Shown: one piece after another, positions 48,721-57,622 of the stretch
How the letters are laid out: the number at the start of each line of letters is the position of its first letter
How positions within the stretch are numbered: the stretch's first letter is position 1
Origin: CAZZKF01 sp964654995
GTDB taxonomy: Bacteria > Pseudomonadota > Alphaproteobacteria > CAZZKF01
Length of the DNA: 64,000 nucleotides
NCBI GenBank assembly: GCA_964654995.1
Contig: CAZZKF010000005.1
Location: 13,199-77,198 of the forward strand
Direction of reading: 5' to 3'
Notes under the pieces: model-generated
What the model saw: only the letters and a program-made list of their open reading frames with translations
What the model was told of the DNA's origin: nothing
The model's database searches: none
Position numbers and translations under genes: made by a program

Positions 48721-49887
48721 TCAGCCGCAGGCCGAGCGCAGCGCCTCGACCAGGTCGGTGCGCTCCCAGGAAAAGCCGCCGTCAAGCTCCGGCACCCGGC
48801 CGAAATGGCCATAGGCGGCGGTCCGCGCATAGATCGGCCGGTTGAGGTTGAGGTGCTCGCGAATGCCGCGCGGGCTCAGATCCATGATTTCCAAAAGCAC
48901 ATCTTCGAGCTTTGCCACATCGACCTCGGCGTCCCGAAGATCGACGTAGAGCGAGAGCGGCTTGGAGACGCCGATGGCATAGGACAACTGCAGGGTGCAG
49001 GCGCTCGCCAGACCGGCGGCCACCACGTTCTTGGCGAGATAGCGCGCCGCATAGGCGGCCGAGCGATCGACCTTGGTCGGATCCTTGCCGGAAAAGGCGC
49101 CGCCGCCGTGCGGCGCCGCGCCGCCATAGGTATCGACGATGATCTTGCGCCCGGTCAGCCCGGTATCGCCGTCAGGTCCGCCGATCACGAACTTGCCGGT
49201 CGGATTGACGAAGAAGTTGTCCTCCTCGCACATCCAGCCGTCGGGCAGGACATTGATGACATGGGGCCGGACGATTTCGCGCACCTCGTCCTGATCGAGG
49301 CCTTCGGCATGCTGGGTGGAGACCACCACCGAGGTGGCACGCCGCGGCACGCCGTCGACATATTCCAGCGTCACCTGGCTCTTGGCGTCGGGCCCGAGAT
49401 CCGGCTCGGCGCCGGAGTGACGGGCCTCGGCCAGCGAACGCAGGATCATATGGGCGTAATAGATCGGCGCCGGCATCAGCGCCTCGGTTTCGCGGCAGGC
49501 ATAGCCGAACATGATGCCCTGGTCGCCGGCGCCTTCGTCCTTGTTGCCGGCGGCATCGACGCCGATGGCGATATCCGCCGACTGGCCGTGGACGTAAATC
49601 TCGACCTCGGCGTCCTGCCAGTGGAACCCGGGCTGATCGTAGCCGATATCCTTGACCGCGGCGCGGGCGACATGTTCGAGATGCTCCGGCGTGATCGAGT
49701 CGGGACCGCGGACTTCGCCGGCCAGAACGATGCGATTGGTGGTCACCAGCGTCTCCACCGCCACCCGCGCCTGCGAATCGGCGGTCAGATAGGTATCGAC
49801 AATGGCGTCCGAGATGCGGTCGCAGATCTTGTCGGGGTGTCCCTCCGACACCGATTCACTGGTGAAAAGATAGCTCCCCTTCGGCAC
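48721..49887 (-). CDS. metK: S-adenosylmethionine synthetase
   Basis: Makes SAM from methionine and ATP, 388 residues, the normal length. The start is GTG 49887, preceded by a perfect AGGAGG. Family motifs: [62 protein letters not shown] and [14 protein letters not shown] 41-base inverted-repeat structure lies just upstream of the ribosome-binding site, and an XRE regulator gene precedes it, an arrangement common in alphaproteobacteria. Confidence 0.98.
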   Translation of the reverse strand: MPKGSYLFTSESVSEGHPDKICDRISDAIVDTYLTADSQARVAVETLVTTNRIVLAGEVRGPDSITPEHLEHVARAAVKDIGYDQPGFHWQDAEVEIYVHGQSADIAIGVDAAGNKDEGAGDQGIMFGYACRETEALMPAPIYYAHMILRSLAEARHSGAEPDLGPDAKSQVTLEYVDGVPRRATSVVVSTQHAEGLDQDEVREIVRPHVINVLPDGWMCEEDNFFVNPTGKFVIGGPDGDTGLTGRKIIVDTYGGAAPHGGGAFSGKDPTKVDRSAAYAARYLAKNVVAAGLASACTLQLSYAIGVSKPLSLYVDLRDAEVDVAKLEDVLLEIMDLSPRGIREHLNLNRPIYARTAAYGHFGRVPELDGGFSWERTDLVEALRSACG

Positions 49888-49909
49888 AGCGGCCCCTCCT
49901 ATGCTGATG

Positions 49910-49950
49910 GCACCGGGTCTGCGGGCCAGAATGCGGCCGGCGACCGGTGC
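49910..49950 (-). promoter_or_regulatory. Stem-loop in the metK leader
   Basis: GCACCGG (49910-49916) and CCGGTGC (49944-49950) form a perfect 7-base-pair outer stem with further GGCC/GGCC pairing inside. It ends 10 bases upstream of the AGGAGG of metK. It does not match the SAM-I, SAM-II or SAM/SAH riboswitch consensus that I know, but it could control metK translation. Confidence 0.4.
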
Positions 49951-50036
49951 TGTATATCAGGCGCGCGAAACCGGAGACAAGGGCCTTGATGGCACGGACC
50001 GGGGAGCCGCCGGGGCCAGCACCCGGCAACGGGAGG

Positions 50037-50471
50037 TCAGGCCCTGGCCTTGCGGGCGCGGCGCTTGCGCGGGCTGGGACCGCCGATCGACTTGACCAGC
50101 TCAAAGATGCGCTTGCGTACCGCCGCATCGGGGATGCGGTAATAGGCACGGACCAGTTCCAGGGTTTCGCGCCGCGCCAGTTGATCGACATCATAGGGAC
50201 GCGCCGGCGCTTCGCTCAGACCGACCGCCTTGCCGGTCAACGCCGGGTCGATGTCCTCGAAGAAATAGGCGACCGGGACACCCAGCACCTGGCTCAGCTG
50301 ATAAAGACGGCTGGATCCGATACGATTGGCGCCGCGTTCATATTTCTGGATCTGCTGAAACGTCAGGTTCACGGCCTTGCCGAGTTTTTCCTGACTCATG
50401 CCCAGCAAAGTGCGGCGCATGCGGACTCTTTGGCCGACATGCACGTCGATGGGGTTCGGTTTAGCGGTCAC
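50037..50471 (-). CDS. XRE-family transcriptional regulator
   Basis: Protein of 144 residues, GTG start at 50471 with AAGGA upstream. An N-terminal Cro/C1-type helix-turn-helix is clear: VGQRVRMRRTLLGMSQEKLGKAVNLTFQQIQKYERGANRI. The rest (about 70-130) contains VAYFFEDIDP and RETLELVRAYYRIPDAAVRKRIFELV, and the tail is very basic (SPRKRRARKARA). Orthologues often precede metK in alphaproteobacteria. Inverted GTTCC/GGAAC elements just upstream suggest autoregulation. Confidence 0.9.
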   Translation of the reverse strand: MTAKPNPIDVHVGQRVRMRRTLLGMSQEKLGKAVNLTFQQIQKYERGANRIGSSRLYQLSQVLGVPVAYFFEDIDPALTGKAVGLSEAPARPYDVDQLARRETLELVRAYYRIPDAAVRKRIFELVKSIGGPSPRKRRARKARA

Positions 50472-50482
50472 ACTTTATCCTT

Positions 50483-50521
50483 CCTGTTCCAAACAGTCGG
50501 AACGATTTTTGACTACAGTTC
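50483..50521. promoter_or_regulatory. Inverted repeats in the xre promoter region
   Basis: CTGTT-CCA-AACAG (50483-50495) is a perfect 5-3-5 palindrome. Overlapping it, GTTCC (50485-50489), GGAAC (50498-50502) and GTTCC (50517-50521) alternate in orientation. They lie 12 to 50 bases upstream of the xre start, a good position for an autoregulatory operator. Confidence 0.4.
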
Positions 50522-50615
50522 CGGCCACAGGCCCCGACCCCCAACTGGCCAGCCCGGCGCCACCGGCGCGCGAGCCTCCGGCCCGCCAACACATTTATGG
50601 AAATTAGAGATCAAA

Positions 50616-52205
50616 TCAAGTGGGATCGCTGGCGGAGCGCCGATTTCCCCACCCGAACATCCATAAAAAACCAATCGACAGGCCATAAATCGCCAATAAC
50701 AGACCGTCCCCCCAGCGGGCGTAGGGCGTCGGCGACGCCAGCGCCTTGGGAAGATCGCGATCGAGAAGGCCGCGCCGGCCCAGCCCCAGCCGGCCGGTGA
50801 TCCGGCCCAGAGGGTCGATGACGCCGGAAATACCGGTGCCGGCGGCGCGAACCAGTGCCACGCCTTGCTCGACGGCGCGCAGCCGCGCCATCTGAAAATG
50901 CTGATAGGGCCCGGCGGTCAGTCCGTACCAGGCATCGTTGGTGATATTGAGCAGCCAGCCGGGGCGCCCGCCCGGCGGCACCACATCACCGGGAAAGATC
51001 GCCTCGTAGCAGATCAGCGGCACGAACGGCGGCAAGCCCGGGACCGTGATCACCTTCAGCCCCGGACCCGGTGTGAAATCAACGTCGCCGGCCGCCAGCT
51101 TGTCGATGCCGAAGGCGGACAGCAGATCGCGCCAGGGAAGATACTCGCCGAACGGCACCAGATGGCTCTTGTCATAGGTGGCGAGAATCCGGCCGGTCGA
51201 ATCGATCACGTGAAAGCTGTTCCACAAGGTGATGTCGTCCTCGCTGACACCACGGCGCAGCCGCGGGGCGCCGGTCAGCAGCAACCGCCCGGACCCGATC
51301 ACCCGCCCGATCAACACCCGGCGCGAGGGCTCGGAGGCGAGAAAATAGGGCACCGCGGTTTCCGGCCAGATGACATGGGTGATCGAATCAAGGCCGCTGG
51401 CCTCGGTCATCTTCAGATAGCGCACGAAGTTGCCCGGCATCTTGTCGGGCAGCCATTTCTCCTTCTGATCGATATTGGCCTGCACGATTCGCAGCCGCAC
51501 GCCCGGCACATATTCGGTCGGATGGGCGTTCATCCGCACCGTGCCGCCACCCCACATCGCCAGCATCACGCCGGCCGCGGCCATGACCGACGCCCAGCCG
51601 CGAAGGCGGCGCAGGCTGCCGTCGGCCAGGGTTGCCGGCGCCGCCGCCACCGCCACGGTCACCAGGCTCAATCCGTAGACGCCGAACAGCGCCGCACTTT
51701 GCATCACCGGCCCCGAGACCGTCCACACATAGCCGAGCAAATTCCAGGGAAAGCCGGTGAGCACATGGCCACGCAGCCACTCGGCGCCGGTCCAGGCCAG
51801 CGCCAGGACGACGATGCGGGCGGCGCCGGGCCGCCAGAACCAGCGCGCCACGGCGGTCGCGGCGCCGGTGAACAGGGCAAGGATCGCCGGCAAGACAAGG
51901 GTGGCAAAGGGTATCATCCAGGCGAAGCGTTCGGCCTCGACGAGAAAGGCGTTGGCCAGCCAGTAGAGCCCGAAGGCGAAATAGCCGAAGCCGAACCACC
52001 AGCCGACGCCGAACGCCGGCTTGACGCCGGCCGCGCCATCGATCAGCCAGACGAGGATCGGAAAGGACAGCAGCAGAACCGGCAGCACATAGGCCGGCGG
52101 CAAGGCGGCGGTGGCCAGGGCGCCGGCGAGAAAGGCCAGTCCCGCCCGGCGCCAGCCGGCAAGGCCGGCAATCCATGCCGGCCAGTGCCGAAGTTCGGTG
52201 CCCAT
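50616..52205 (-). CDS. lnt: Apolipoprotein N-acyltransferase
   Basis: Integral membrane enzyme that adds the third acyl chain to lipoproteins. From ATG 52205 (MGTELRHWPAWIAGLAG) it has 529 residues; a longer open frame runs back into corC and is not conserved. Six or more membrane segments precede a periplasmic nitrilase domain with the catalytic triad: Glu in IWPETAVPYF, Lys in YDKSHLVPFGEYLP and Cys in PLICYEAIFPG. A C-terminal membrane helix (LLLAIYGLSIGFLWMFGW) completes it. It follows corC by 25 bases. Confidence 0.96.
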   Translation of the reverse strand: MGTELRHWPAWIAGLAGWRRAGLAFLAGALATAALPPAYVLPVLLLSFPILVWLIDGAAGVKPAFGVGWWFGFGYFAFGLYWLANAFLVEAERFAWMIPFATLVLPAILALFTGAATAVARWFWRPGAARIVVLALAWTGAEWLRGHVLTGFPWNLLGYVWTVSGPVMQSAALFGVYGLSLVTVAVAAAPATLADGSLRRLRGWASVMAAAGVMLAMWGGGTVRMNAHPTEYVPGVRLRIVQANIDQKEKWLPDKMPGNFVRYLKMTEASGLDSITHVIWPETAVPYFLASEPSRRVLIGRVIGSGRLLLTGAPRLRRGVSEDDITLWNSFHVIDSTGRILATYDKSHLVPFGEYLPWRDLLSAFGIDKLAAGDVDFTPGPGLKVITVPGLPPFVPLICYEAIFPGDVVPPGGRPGWLLNITNDAWYGLTAGPYQHFQMARLRAVEQGVALVRAAGTGISGVIDPLGRITGRLGLGRRGLLDRDLPKALASPTPYARWGDGLLLAIYGLSIGFLWMFGWGNRRSASDPT

Positions 52206-52230
52206 CAAGCCGCCCACGAGCCGATGACGA

Positions 52231-53136
52231 TCAATCCGCCACACGCCGGATGCGCAGGCGCTTGATGCGGCGGGGATCGGCGTCGACAACTTCGAATTCG
52301 ATGCCGGCCGGATGGGTGACGACCTCGCCGCGATCAGGGACCCGGCCGGCCAGCGCCACCACCAGCCCGCCCAATGTGTCGATGTCCTCGTCGCGCTCCT
52401 CATCAAGCAGATCGAGCTTGAGCTGCGCCTCGAGCGCGGCGATCGGCGCCCGGGCATCGGCCTCATAGCCACCGCCGGGCCGCGGCACGACGCGGGGCTC
52501 GACACCGGTGTCATGTTCGTCCTCGATCTCGCCGACGATTTCCTCGACCAGATCCTCGATGGTGATCAGGCCGTCGGTGCCGCCGTACTCGTCGACCACC
52601 AGGGCCATGTGGATGTGGGCAAGGCGCATCTTGCGCAGCAGATCGAGCACCGGCATCGACGGCGGCACGAACAGCGTCGGCCGGCAGATGTCGCGCAGGA
52701 CCGGCGGCCCCTTGACCGGCGCATCGGCCAGCGCCGCGAGCACATCCTTGATATGCACCATGCCAAGCACGTCATCGAGGGTCTTGCGATAGACCGGCAG
52801 GCGCGAATGGCTGGCATCGCGAAACACCCGCACCAGTTCATCGAACGGGGTGTCGACCTCGACCGCGACGATATCGGCGCGCGGGATCATCACGTCGTCG
52901 GCACTGATTTCGCCGAGCGAGAGGATATTGAGCAGCATGAGCCGCTCGTCGGGGCTGATCGGCGCCTCGCCGTCCTCCTCGTGCTCCTCGATCACCTCTT
53001 CGAGGCTTTCGCGCAGGCTGCCCTCGCCGTTGCGCTCGCGGCGCAGGTGGGCAAGCCAGTCGAGCACCCGGTCGAGCATCGCCGCAAGGCGCAGGCTGCG
53101 GCGCTCGGGCGCCGGGTCGGGAACCGGCAGGCTCAT
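52231..53136 (-). CDS. CBS-domain transporter-associated protein (CorC/HlyC type)
   Basis: Cytoplasmic protein of 301 residues with two CBS domains (about 85-140 and 150-205; DVMIPRADIVAVEVDTPFDELV, SRLPVYRKTLDDVLGMVHIKDVL, VVDEYGGTDGLITIEDLVEEIVGEI) and a C-terminal CorC_HlyC domain (about 220-300). No membrane domain is fused. In E. coli the CorC type is linked to magnesium/cobalt efflux. It stands between ybeY and lnt, as in other Proteobacteria. The assembly gap begins 8 bases upstream of its start. Confidence 0.93.
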   Translation of the reverse strand: MSLPVPDPAPERRSLRLAAMLDRVLDWLAHLRRERNGEGSLRESLEEVIEEHEEDGEAPISPDERLMLLNILSLGEISADDVMIPRADIVAVEVDTPFDELVRVFRDASHSRLPVYRKTLDDVLGMVHIKDVLAALADAPVKGPPVLRDICRPTLFVPPSMPVLDLLRKMRLAHIHMALVVDEYGGTDGLITIEDLVEEIVGEIEDEHDTGVEPRVVPRPGGGYEADARAPIAALEAQLKLDLLDEERDEDIDTLGGLVVALAGRVPDRGEVVTHPAGIEFEVVDADPRRIKRLRIRRVAD

Positions 53137-53144
53137 GATCGCAG

Positions 53145-53244
53145 NNNNNNNNNNNNNNNNNNNNNNNNNNNNNNNNNNNNNNNNNNNNNNNNNNNNNNNN
53201 NNNNNNNNNNNNNNNNNNNNNNNNNNNNNNNNNNNNNNNNNNNN
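53145..53244. other. Assembly gap of 100 Ns
   Basis: Exactly 100 N bases, the usual placeholder for a gap of unknown size. The last part of ybeY and the ybeY-corC junction are lost in it. The gap starts within or right after the ybeY catalytic histidine motif. Confidence 0.99.
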
Positions 53245-53645
53245 TGAACCACCAGATGGGCGAAATGATCGCCCAGGGCGAGGTCACCCTCGGTGGCTGC
53301 CGCCGCGACCGTTTCGAGCGCCAGCACCACGTCGCCCAGCAGCAGCGGGACCGGGGCCGTATCGGCGGCGGCCGCCGCCGCCCGCTTCAGCGCCGCCGGA
53401 TCAAACGTCGGGAAGGACAGCACATCGGTTGCCCGGTCGCGGCCGCGGCGCTCGCGATTGAGTTGCCGGATGAGTGCATCATCGCCAAGCACGACGCTGA
53501 TTTCGCACGATGGCAGCGCCAGGTGCAGGGCGGCGGCACCTTCGCGCAGCGCCGCCCGAACGGCCCGCTCGGCCCGTACTCCGGCATCCGGCAGACAGCG
53601 CTGCCAGTCGCGGCACGGCATCGACAGCTCCACGGTCACGGTCAT
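53245..53645 (-). CDS. ybeY: Endoribonuclease YbeY (3' end lost in gap)
   Basis: Zinc-dependent RNase for 16S rRNA 3'-end maturation and quality control. The visible part is about 133 residues from ATG 53645 (MTVTVELSMPCRDWQRC). The conserved region LGDDALIRQLNRERRGRDRATDVLSFP is clear, followed by LLLGDVVLALETV and GDHFAHLVV. The two bases left before the gap (CA) are consistent with the first His of the zinc motif HGxLHLxGYDH; that motif and the stop lie in the unsequenced part. It is downstream of phoH on the same strand. Confidence 0.9.
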
Positions 53646-53733
53646 GGTGATCGACGGCCGCGGCCGGGGTCGGCCGAAGTGCGTGCCGGAGCGCAGGATG
53701 TGCGGAATTCGGGACTGTCGCCGACGTCGTCGT

Positions 53734-54777
53734 TCATCTCTGCCCGGGTTTGCTGGAGCGGGGCCGCCCGCCGATTGGCGCATCCGGCCCGCGTTCGCGG
53801 TCGCGTCGATTATAGGCGCGGAGCACCTGCGTCACCAGTTCATGGCGGACGACATCGGCTTCCGAGAAATGGACGAAGCCGAGGCCGCCGACCGTGGACA
53901 GCGCGTCGACTGCATCCGCGAGACCCGAGGCGCTGCCAAACGGCAGATCGACCTGGCTGGGATCACCGGTCACCACCATCCGGGAATTCTCGCCCAGACG
54001 GGTTAAGAACATCTTCATCTGCACCGGCGTCGTGTTCTGGGCCTCGTCGAGGATGACAAAGGCGTTGGAGAGCGTGCGCCCGCGCATGAAGGCCAGCGGC
54101 GCCACCTCGATCTCGCCGCTGGCCAGGCGCTTGATCACCTGATCGCCGGGAAACATGTCGTAAAGGGCGTCGTAAAGCGGCCGCAGATAGGGATCGATCT
54201 TGTCGCGCATGTCGCCGGGCAGAAAGCCGAGGCGCTCGCCGGCCTCGACCGCCGGGCGCGACAGGATCAGCCGGTCGACCCGGCCCTCAAGCAGCATCTC
54301 GACGGCGCAGGCCACCGCCAGATAGGTCTTGCCGGTGCCCGCCGGCCCCAGCCCGAACACCAGCTCATGGCTGCGAATGCTGGCGATATATTCGGCCTGG
54401 GCGGGCGAGCGCGCGGTGATCACCCGGCGCGCCGTGCGAATCGCCTGGGCCTGGCCGGCCGGCGCCGCAACCGGGCCTTCATGGGCGCGCCGGACCAGAC
54501 GGATGACGCCATCCACATCACCGTTTTCCAGTTCAGCCCCGGATTCCAGGCGCCGGTAAAGTTCCCTGAGCACCGCCTCGGCAACCGTCCGCCCGCTTTC
54601 ATCGCCGGTGATGGAGACGCGGTTGCCGCGGGCATGCACGACGACGCCGAGTTCCTGCTCGATGCGGGCGAGATGGCGATCGTGCTGGCCGAACAGGGCC
54701 GAGAGCAGCCGGTTGTCGTCAAACGCCACCACCGTGCGCCCGGAAGCACCTGTCGGAGCCGTATCCACCGTGCTCAT
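53734..54777 (-). CDS. PhoH-like ATPase
   Basis: P-loop protein of 347 residues, cytoplasmic. Walker A is [18 protein letters not shown] and Walker B is [14 protein letters not shown], with the family signature [22 protein letters not shown]. An N-terminal part of about 100 residues contains a KH-like segment ([19 protein letters not shown]). It overlaps miaB by 4 bases and precedes ybeY, the usual miaB-phoH-ybeY order. Role probably in RNA metabolism. Confidence 0.95.
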   Translation of the reverse strand: MSTVDTAPTGASGRTVVAFDDNRLLSALFGQHDRHLARIEQELGVVVHARGNRVSITGDESGRTVAEAVLRELYRRLESGAELENGDVDGVIRLVRRAHEGPVAAPAGQAQAIRTARRVITARSPAQAEYIASIRSHELVFGLGPAGTGKTYLAVACAVEMLLEGRVDRLILSRPAVEAGERLGFLPGDMRDKIDPYLRPLYDALYDMFPGDQVIKRLASGEIEVAPLAFMRGRTLSNAFVILDEAQNTTPVQMKMFLTRLGENSRMVVTGDPSQVDLPFGSASGLADAVDALSTVGGLGFVHFSEADVVRHELVTQVLRAYNRRDRERGPDAPIGGRPRSSKPGQR

Positions 54778-56144
54778 GCCCGGCCTCCGCGCCCGCCGAG
54801 CGGGCGCCCCGCCATGGAATTGGCCAGCGCTTCGGTCAGCTCGACCTCAATGATGCGGCCGATCCAGGCCTCGACATCCGCGTCCTCCGGCAGCTCCACA
54901 TGCACCGCCTGCATATAGGGGCTGCGTCCCGAAACCTGGCTCGGCGCGCGCCCCGGACGGTCAAACAGAACCGGCAGCACGCGCCCCACACAGGCGCCAT
55001 TGAAGCGCCGCTGCTGCGCGTCCAGCTCGGCCTGCAGGCGGGCCAGACGCTCGGCCTTGACCGGCTCGGGCACCTGATCGGCGCGTTCGGCTGCCGGCGT
55101 GCCGGGGCGCGGGCTGTATTTGAACGAGTACGCCTGGGCAAAGCCGACCTCGCGGACCAGCGCCAGGGTGGCTTCGAAATCGTCGTCCCGCTCGCCGGGA
55201 AAGCCGACGATGAAATCGCTGGACAGCGCCAGGTCGGGCCGCGCCGCGCGCAACCGCTCGACAATGCGCAGGTAGTCCTCGGCGGTATGGCGGCGGTTCA
55301 TGGCCCGCAGAATCCGGTCCGAGCCACTTTGCACCGGCAGGTGCAGGAACGGCATCAGGCCTTCGACCTCGCCATGGGCGGCTATCAGATCATCGCTGAC
55401 ATCGGCCGGGTGCGAGGTCGTGTAGCGGATCCGCGCCAGCCCGTCGATGGCCGCCAGCCGGCGAATGAGGCGGGCCAGCGACCACGGCTCGCCATCCTCG
55501 CCGCGCCCATGATAGGCGTTGACGTTCTGGCCCAAGAGCGTGATCTCGAGCGCCCCGGCGGCGACCAGCCGGCGGGCTTCCGATTCGATCTCGTCGATGC
55601 TGCGCGAAAATTCGGCGCCGCGCGTGTAGGGAACGACGCAGAAGGTGCAGAACTTGTCGCAGCCTTCCTGAACGGTCAGAAAGGCGCTGGGCCCGCGGGC
55701 CTGCATAGTGCCGTTCAAGCGCGCGAACTTGTCCTCGGCCGGAAAATCGGTGTCGATCACCGTCCGCTCGCCGCCCTCCGCGCGGGCCAGCATGTCGGGC
55801 AGGCGATGATAGGTCTGGGGCCCGAACACCAGATCGACCGCAGGCGCCCGGCGCGCCACCTCGTCGCCCTCGGCCTGGGCGACACAGCCGGCCACCGCGA
55901 TCAGCGTTTCCCGACCCGCCGACGCGCGTGCCCGGCGCTTGCGATCGAGCCGGCCGAGCTCGGAATAGACTTTCTCGGCCGCCTTTTCGCGGATATGGCA
56001 GGTGTTCAGAATCACCAGGTCGGCATCATCTGCCGAGTCGCAAAGGCGATAGCCGACCGGCGCCAGGACGTCCGCCATGCGGGCGGAGTCATAGACGTTC
56101 ATCTGGCACCCGAAGGTCTTTATGAACAGCTTCTTTTCAGGCAA
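54774..56144 (-). CDS. miaB: tRNA-2-methylthio-N6-isopentenyladenosine synthase MiaB
   Basis: Radical-SAM methylthiotransferase for tRNA A37, 456 residues. N-terminal cluster Cys in [20 protein letters not shown] and [11 protein letters not shown]; radical-SAM CxxxCxxC in [17 protein letters not shown]; a TRAM domain at the end (about 375-440). The only start codon before the first conserved Cys is a TTG at 56142-56144 (product [13 protein letters not shown], initiated as Met), since a stop lies three codons upstream. The 3' end overlaps phoH by 4 bases. Confidence 0.95.
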   Translation of the reverse strand: MPEKKLFIKTFGCQMNVYDSARMADVLAPVGYRLCDSADDADLVILNTCHIREKAAEKVYSELGRLDRKRRARASAGRETLIAVAGCVAQAEGDEVARRAPAVDLVFGPQTYHRLPDMLARAEGGERTVIDTDFPAEDKFARLNGTMQARGPSAFLTVQEGCDKFCTFCVVPYTRGAEFSRSIDEIESEARRLVAAGALEITLLGQNVNAYHGRGEDGEPWSLARLIRRLAAIDGLARIRYTTSHPADVSDDLIAAHGEVEGLMPFLHLPVQSGSDRILRAMNRRHTAEDYLRIVERLRAARPDLALSSDFIVGFPGERDDDFEATLALVREVGFAQAYSFKYSPRPGTPAAERADQVPEPVKAERLARLQAELDAQQRRFNGACVGRVLPVLFDRPGRAPSQVSGRSPYMQAVHVELPEDADVEAWIGRIIEVELTEALANSMAGRPLGGRGGRA

Positions 56145-56208
56145 TGGCCGTCAACCTGTGGCGCGAAAGCCGCTGCACCGTGGCAATGCCGCAATTCCCG
56201 GGGGCCGA

Positions 56209-56239
56209 GCCGGCGCCCGCGCAGCTTAGCGCCGCCGGC
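56209..56239 (-). terminator. Hairpin between fur and miaB
   Basis: GCCGGCG (56209-56215) pairs with CGCCGGC (56233-56239), and an inner GCGC/GCGC pair surrounds the loop AGCTTA. It lies 80 bases after the fur stop and 65 bases before the miaB start. It could terminate fur or shape the miaB leader; no T run. Confidence 0.4.
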
Positions 56240-56319
56240 GTCCTTGTCAATGACCGCGCCGCCCGCCTTCACGCTGTCCCGTCCACAATGTTCGTAGCGG
56301 TCATCATGCCTGCCCATGG

Positions 56320-56754
56320 TCAGGCGGGATCCGCATCCTTGTCGTCCTTGGACAGCGGCACGCCATACAGCTCGAGGCGGTGATCGATCAGGCGATAGCC
56401 CAACTCGCGGGCGATTTCGCGCTGCAGCTTTTCGATTCTGTTATTGGTGAATTCGATGACCTTGCCGCTTTGAAGATCGATCAGATGGTCATGGTGCTCT
56501 TCGGTCGCCTCTTCGTAGCGGGCGCGGCCGTCGCGAAACTCATGGCGCTCGAGGATGCCGGCCTCCTCGAACAGACGCACCGTCCGGTAGACGGTGGCGA
56601 TGCTAATGCGCGGGTCAATGGCGGTGGCCCGGCGATGGACCTCCTCGACATCCGGGTGATCGTCGGCCGATGACAGCACCCGGGCAATGACCCGGCGCTG
56701 CTCGGTCATGCGCATGCCCTTGGCAATGCACAGATTCTCGATCCGGTCAGACAT
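56320..56754 (-). CDS. fur: Fur/Mur-type ferric or manganese uptake regulator
   Basis: Metal-dependent winged-helix regulator of 144 residues. The DNA-binding part has AKGMRMTEQRRVIARVLSSA and ISIATVYRTVRLFEEAGIL; the metal part has EEHHDHLIDLQSGKVIEFTNN. The two CxxC pairs that hold structural zinc in E. coli Fur are absent, as in many alphaproteobacterial Fur/Mur proteins that sense manganese. It is transcribed with, or just upstream of, miaB. With Irr at 36.4 kb this is the second Fur-family regulator in the window. Confidence 0.93.
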   Translation of the reverse strand: MSDRIENLCIAKGMRMTEQRRVIARVLSSADDHPDVEEVHRRATAIDPRISIATVYRTVRLFEEAGILERHEFRDGRARYEEATEEHHDHLIDLQSGKVIEFTNNRIEKLQREIARELGYRLIDHRLELYGVPLSKDDKDADPA

Positions 56755-56786
56755 GGCCCAATTTCACTGTCGCGCGCCTTCCGGCA

Positions 56787-56801
56787 TCACCCATGGGGTG
56801 A
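56787..56801. promoter_or_regulatory. 6-3-6 inverted repeat upstream of fur
   Basis: TCACCC-ATG-GGGTGA is a perfect inverted repeat 33 to 47 bases upstream of the fur start, in the 84-base mucR-fur space. It can be an operator in the fur promoter or a small terminator for mucR. It does not match the Fur/Mur box. Confidence 0.35.
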
Positions 56802-56838
56802 AGATTACGACAGTGGCGGACGCGGTGCAAACGGCCAT

Positions 56839-57264
56839 TCAACCTTTTGATCGCCGCCGTCGCGTGGTGCCGAGGCCGATTTTCTTGGCCAGCGCACGCC
56901 GCTGTTCGGCATAATTCGGCGCCACCATGGGATAATCGGGGGGAAGACGCCAGCGTTCCCGGTATTCTTCGGGCGTCATGCCGTAGCTTGTCTTGAGGTG
57001 GCGCTTGAGCATTTTCAGTTTCTTGCCGTCCTCAAGACAAATCAGATAATCTGGGGTCACCGACTTCTTGATCGGCACCGCCGGCTTCGGACGGGCCTGG
57101 TCGCGATCCGCCGATTTTCGCCCGACCGTGGTCAGGGTGCTGTAGACCTGCTCGATGAGACGCCCAAGATCGGCGACCGATACCGTATTGTTCGATACGT
57201 GCGAAGCAACAATATCGACCGTCAAAGACAGCAGTTCGGAATGATCAAGTTTTTCTTCGTCCAT
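56839..57264 (-). CDS. MucR/Ros-family zinc-finger transcriptional regulator
   Basis: Alphaproteobacterial regulator of 141 residues. N-terminal oligomerisation helices (LDHSELLSLTVDIVASHVSNNTV, LGRLIEQVYSTL) are followed by the Ros-type finger: Cys in YLICLEDGKKLKMLKRHLKTSYGMTPEEYRERW, in which the second Cys is replaced by Asp, as in other MucR proteins, and zinc is also held by His. The basic tail ends KIGLGTTRRRRSKG. Such proteins control exopolysaccharide, motility and cell-cycle genes and bind AT-rich DNA. It has a consensus promoter in an AT-rich upstream space. Confidence 0.95.
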   Translation of the reverse strand: MDEEKLDHSELLSLTVDIVASHVSNNTVSVADLGRLIEQVYSTLTTVGRKSADRDQARPKPAVPIKKSVTPDYLICLEDGKKLKMLKRHLKTSYGMTPEEYRERWRLPPDYPMVAPNYAEQRRALAKKIGLGTTRRRRSKG

Positions 57265-57298
57265 GATGATTTACAATCCGTATAATATTTCCATGAAA

Positions 57299-57327
57299 TA
57301 TATAAATCTTCGGAACCCCCTTCGCAA
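57299..57327 (-). promoter_or_regulatory. Sigma-70-type promoter of mucR
   Basis: On the minus strand, TTGCGA (57322-57327) and TATATA (57299-57304) are separated by exactly 17 bases. The transcript would start near 57291, about 27 bases before the mucR start. The surrounding 57265-57340 is strongly AT-rich, as expected for a MucR-autoregulated promoter. Confidence 0.6.
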
Positions 57328-57361
57328 GATGTAATTAAAGCACAGAATCACCCGAAACCCC

Positions 57362-57610
57362 ATGGCTGACACCGACCATCGTCTTGACATTACGGACCTC
57401 GTGTGCCCGATGACCTTCGTCCGAACGACGCTGTTTCTCGAAAGCATGAAGGCGGGGGAAACCGTGGCTGTACGTCTCAATGCCGGCGAGCCGCTGGAGA
57501 ATGTGCCGCGTGCCGCCCGCGAGCATGGCCATGAGGTGCTTTCCGTTTCTCCGGAGACGCCGGGTGACGAGGCGGGTGTCCATATCGTCGTGTTGCGCAA
57601 GCAGGGCTGA
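57362..57610 (+). CDS. TusA-like sulfur carrier protein
   Basis: Small cytoplasmic protein of 82 residues with the TusA/SirA fold. The sulfur-carrying Cys is in ITDLVCPMTFVRTTLFLE; the usual CPxP is CPMT here, so the second proline is missing. The rest, KAGETVAVRLNAGEPLENVPRAAREHGHEVL, fits the family. It stands alone on the plus strand, divergent from mucR and convergent with rimI. Partner unknown; it could pass sulfur to tRNA or molybdenum-cofactor synthesis. Confidence 0.85.
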   Translation: MADTDHRLDITDLVCPMTFVRTTLFLESMKAGETVAVRLNAGEPLENVPRAAREHGHEVLSVSPETPGDEAGVHIVVLRKQG

Positions 57611-57622
57611 GCGACACTCCTC

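Noticed and set aside
49888..50036. SAM-II or SAM/SAH riboswitch upstream of metK
   Set aside because: The consensus sequences I know for these classes are absent; only a simple stem-loop is reported.
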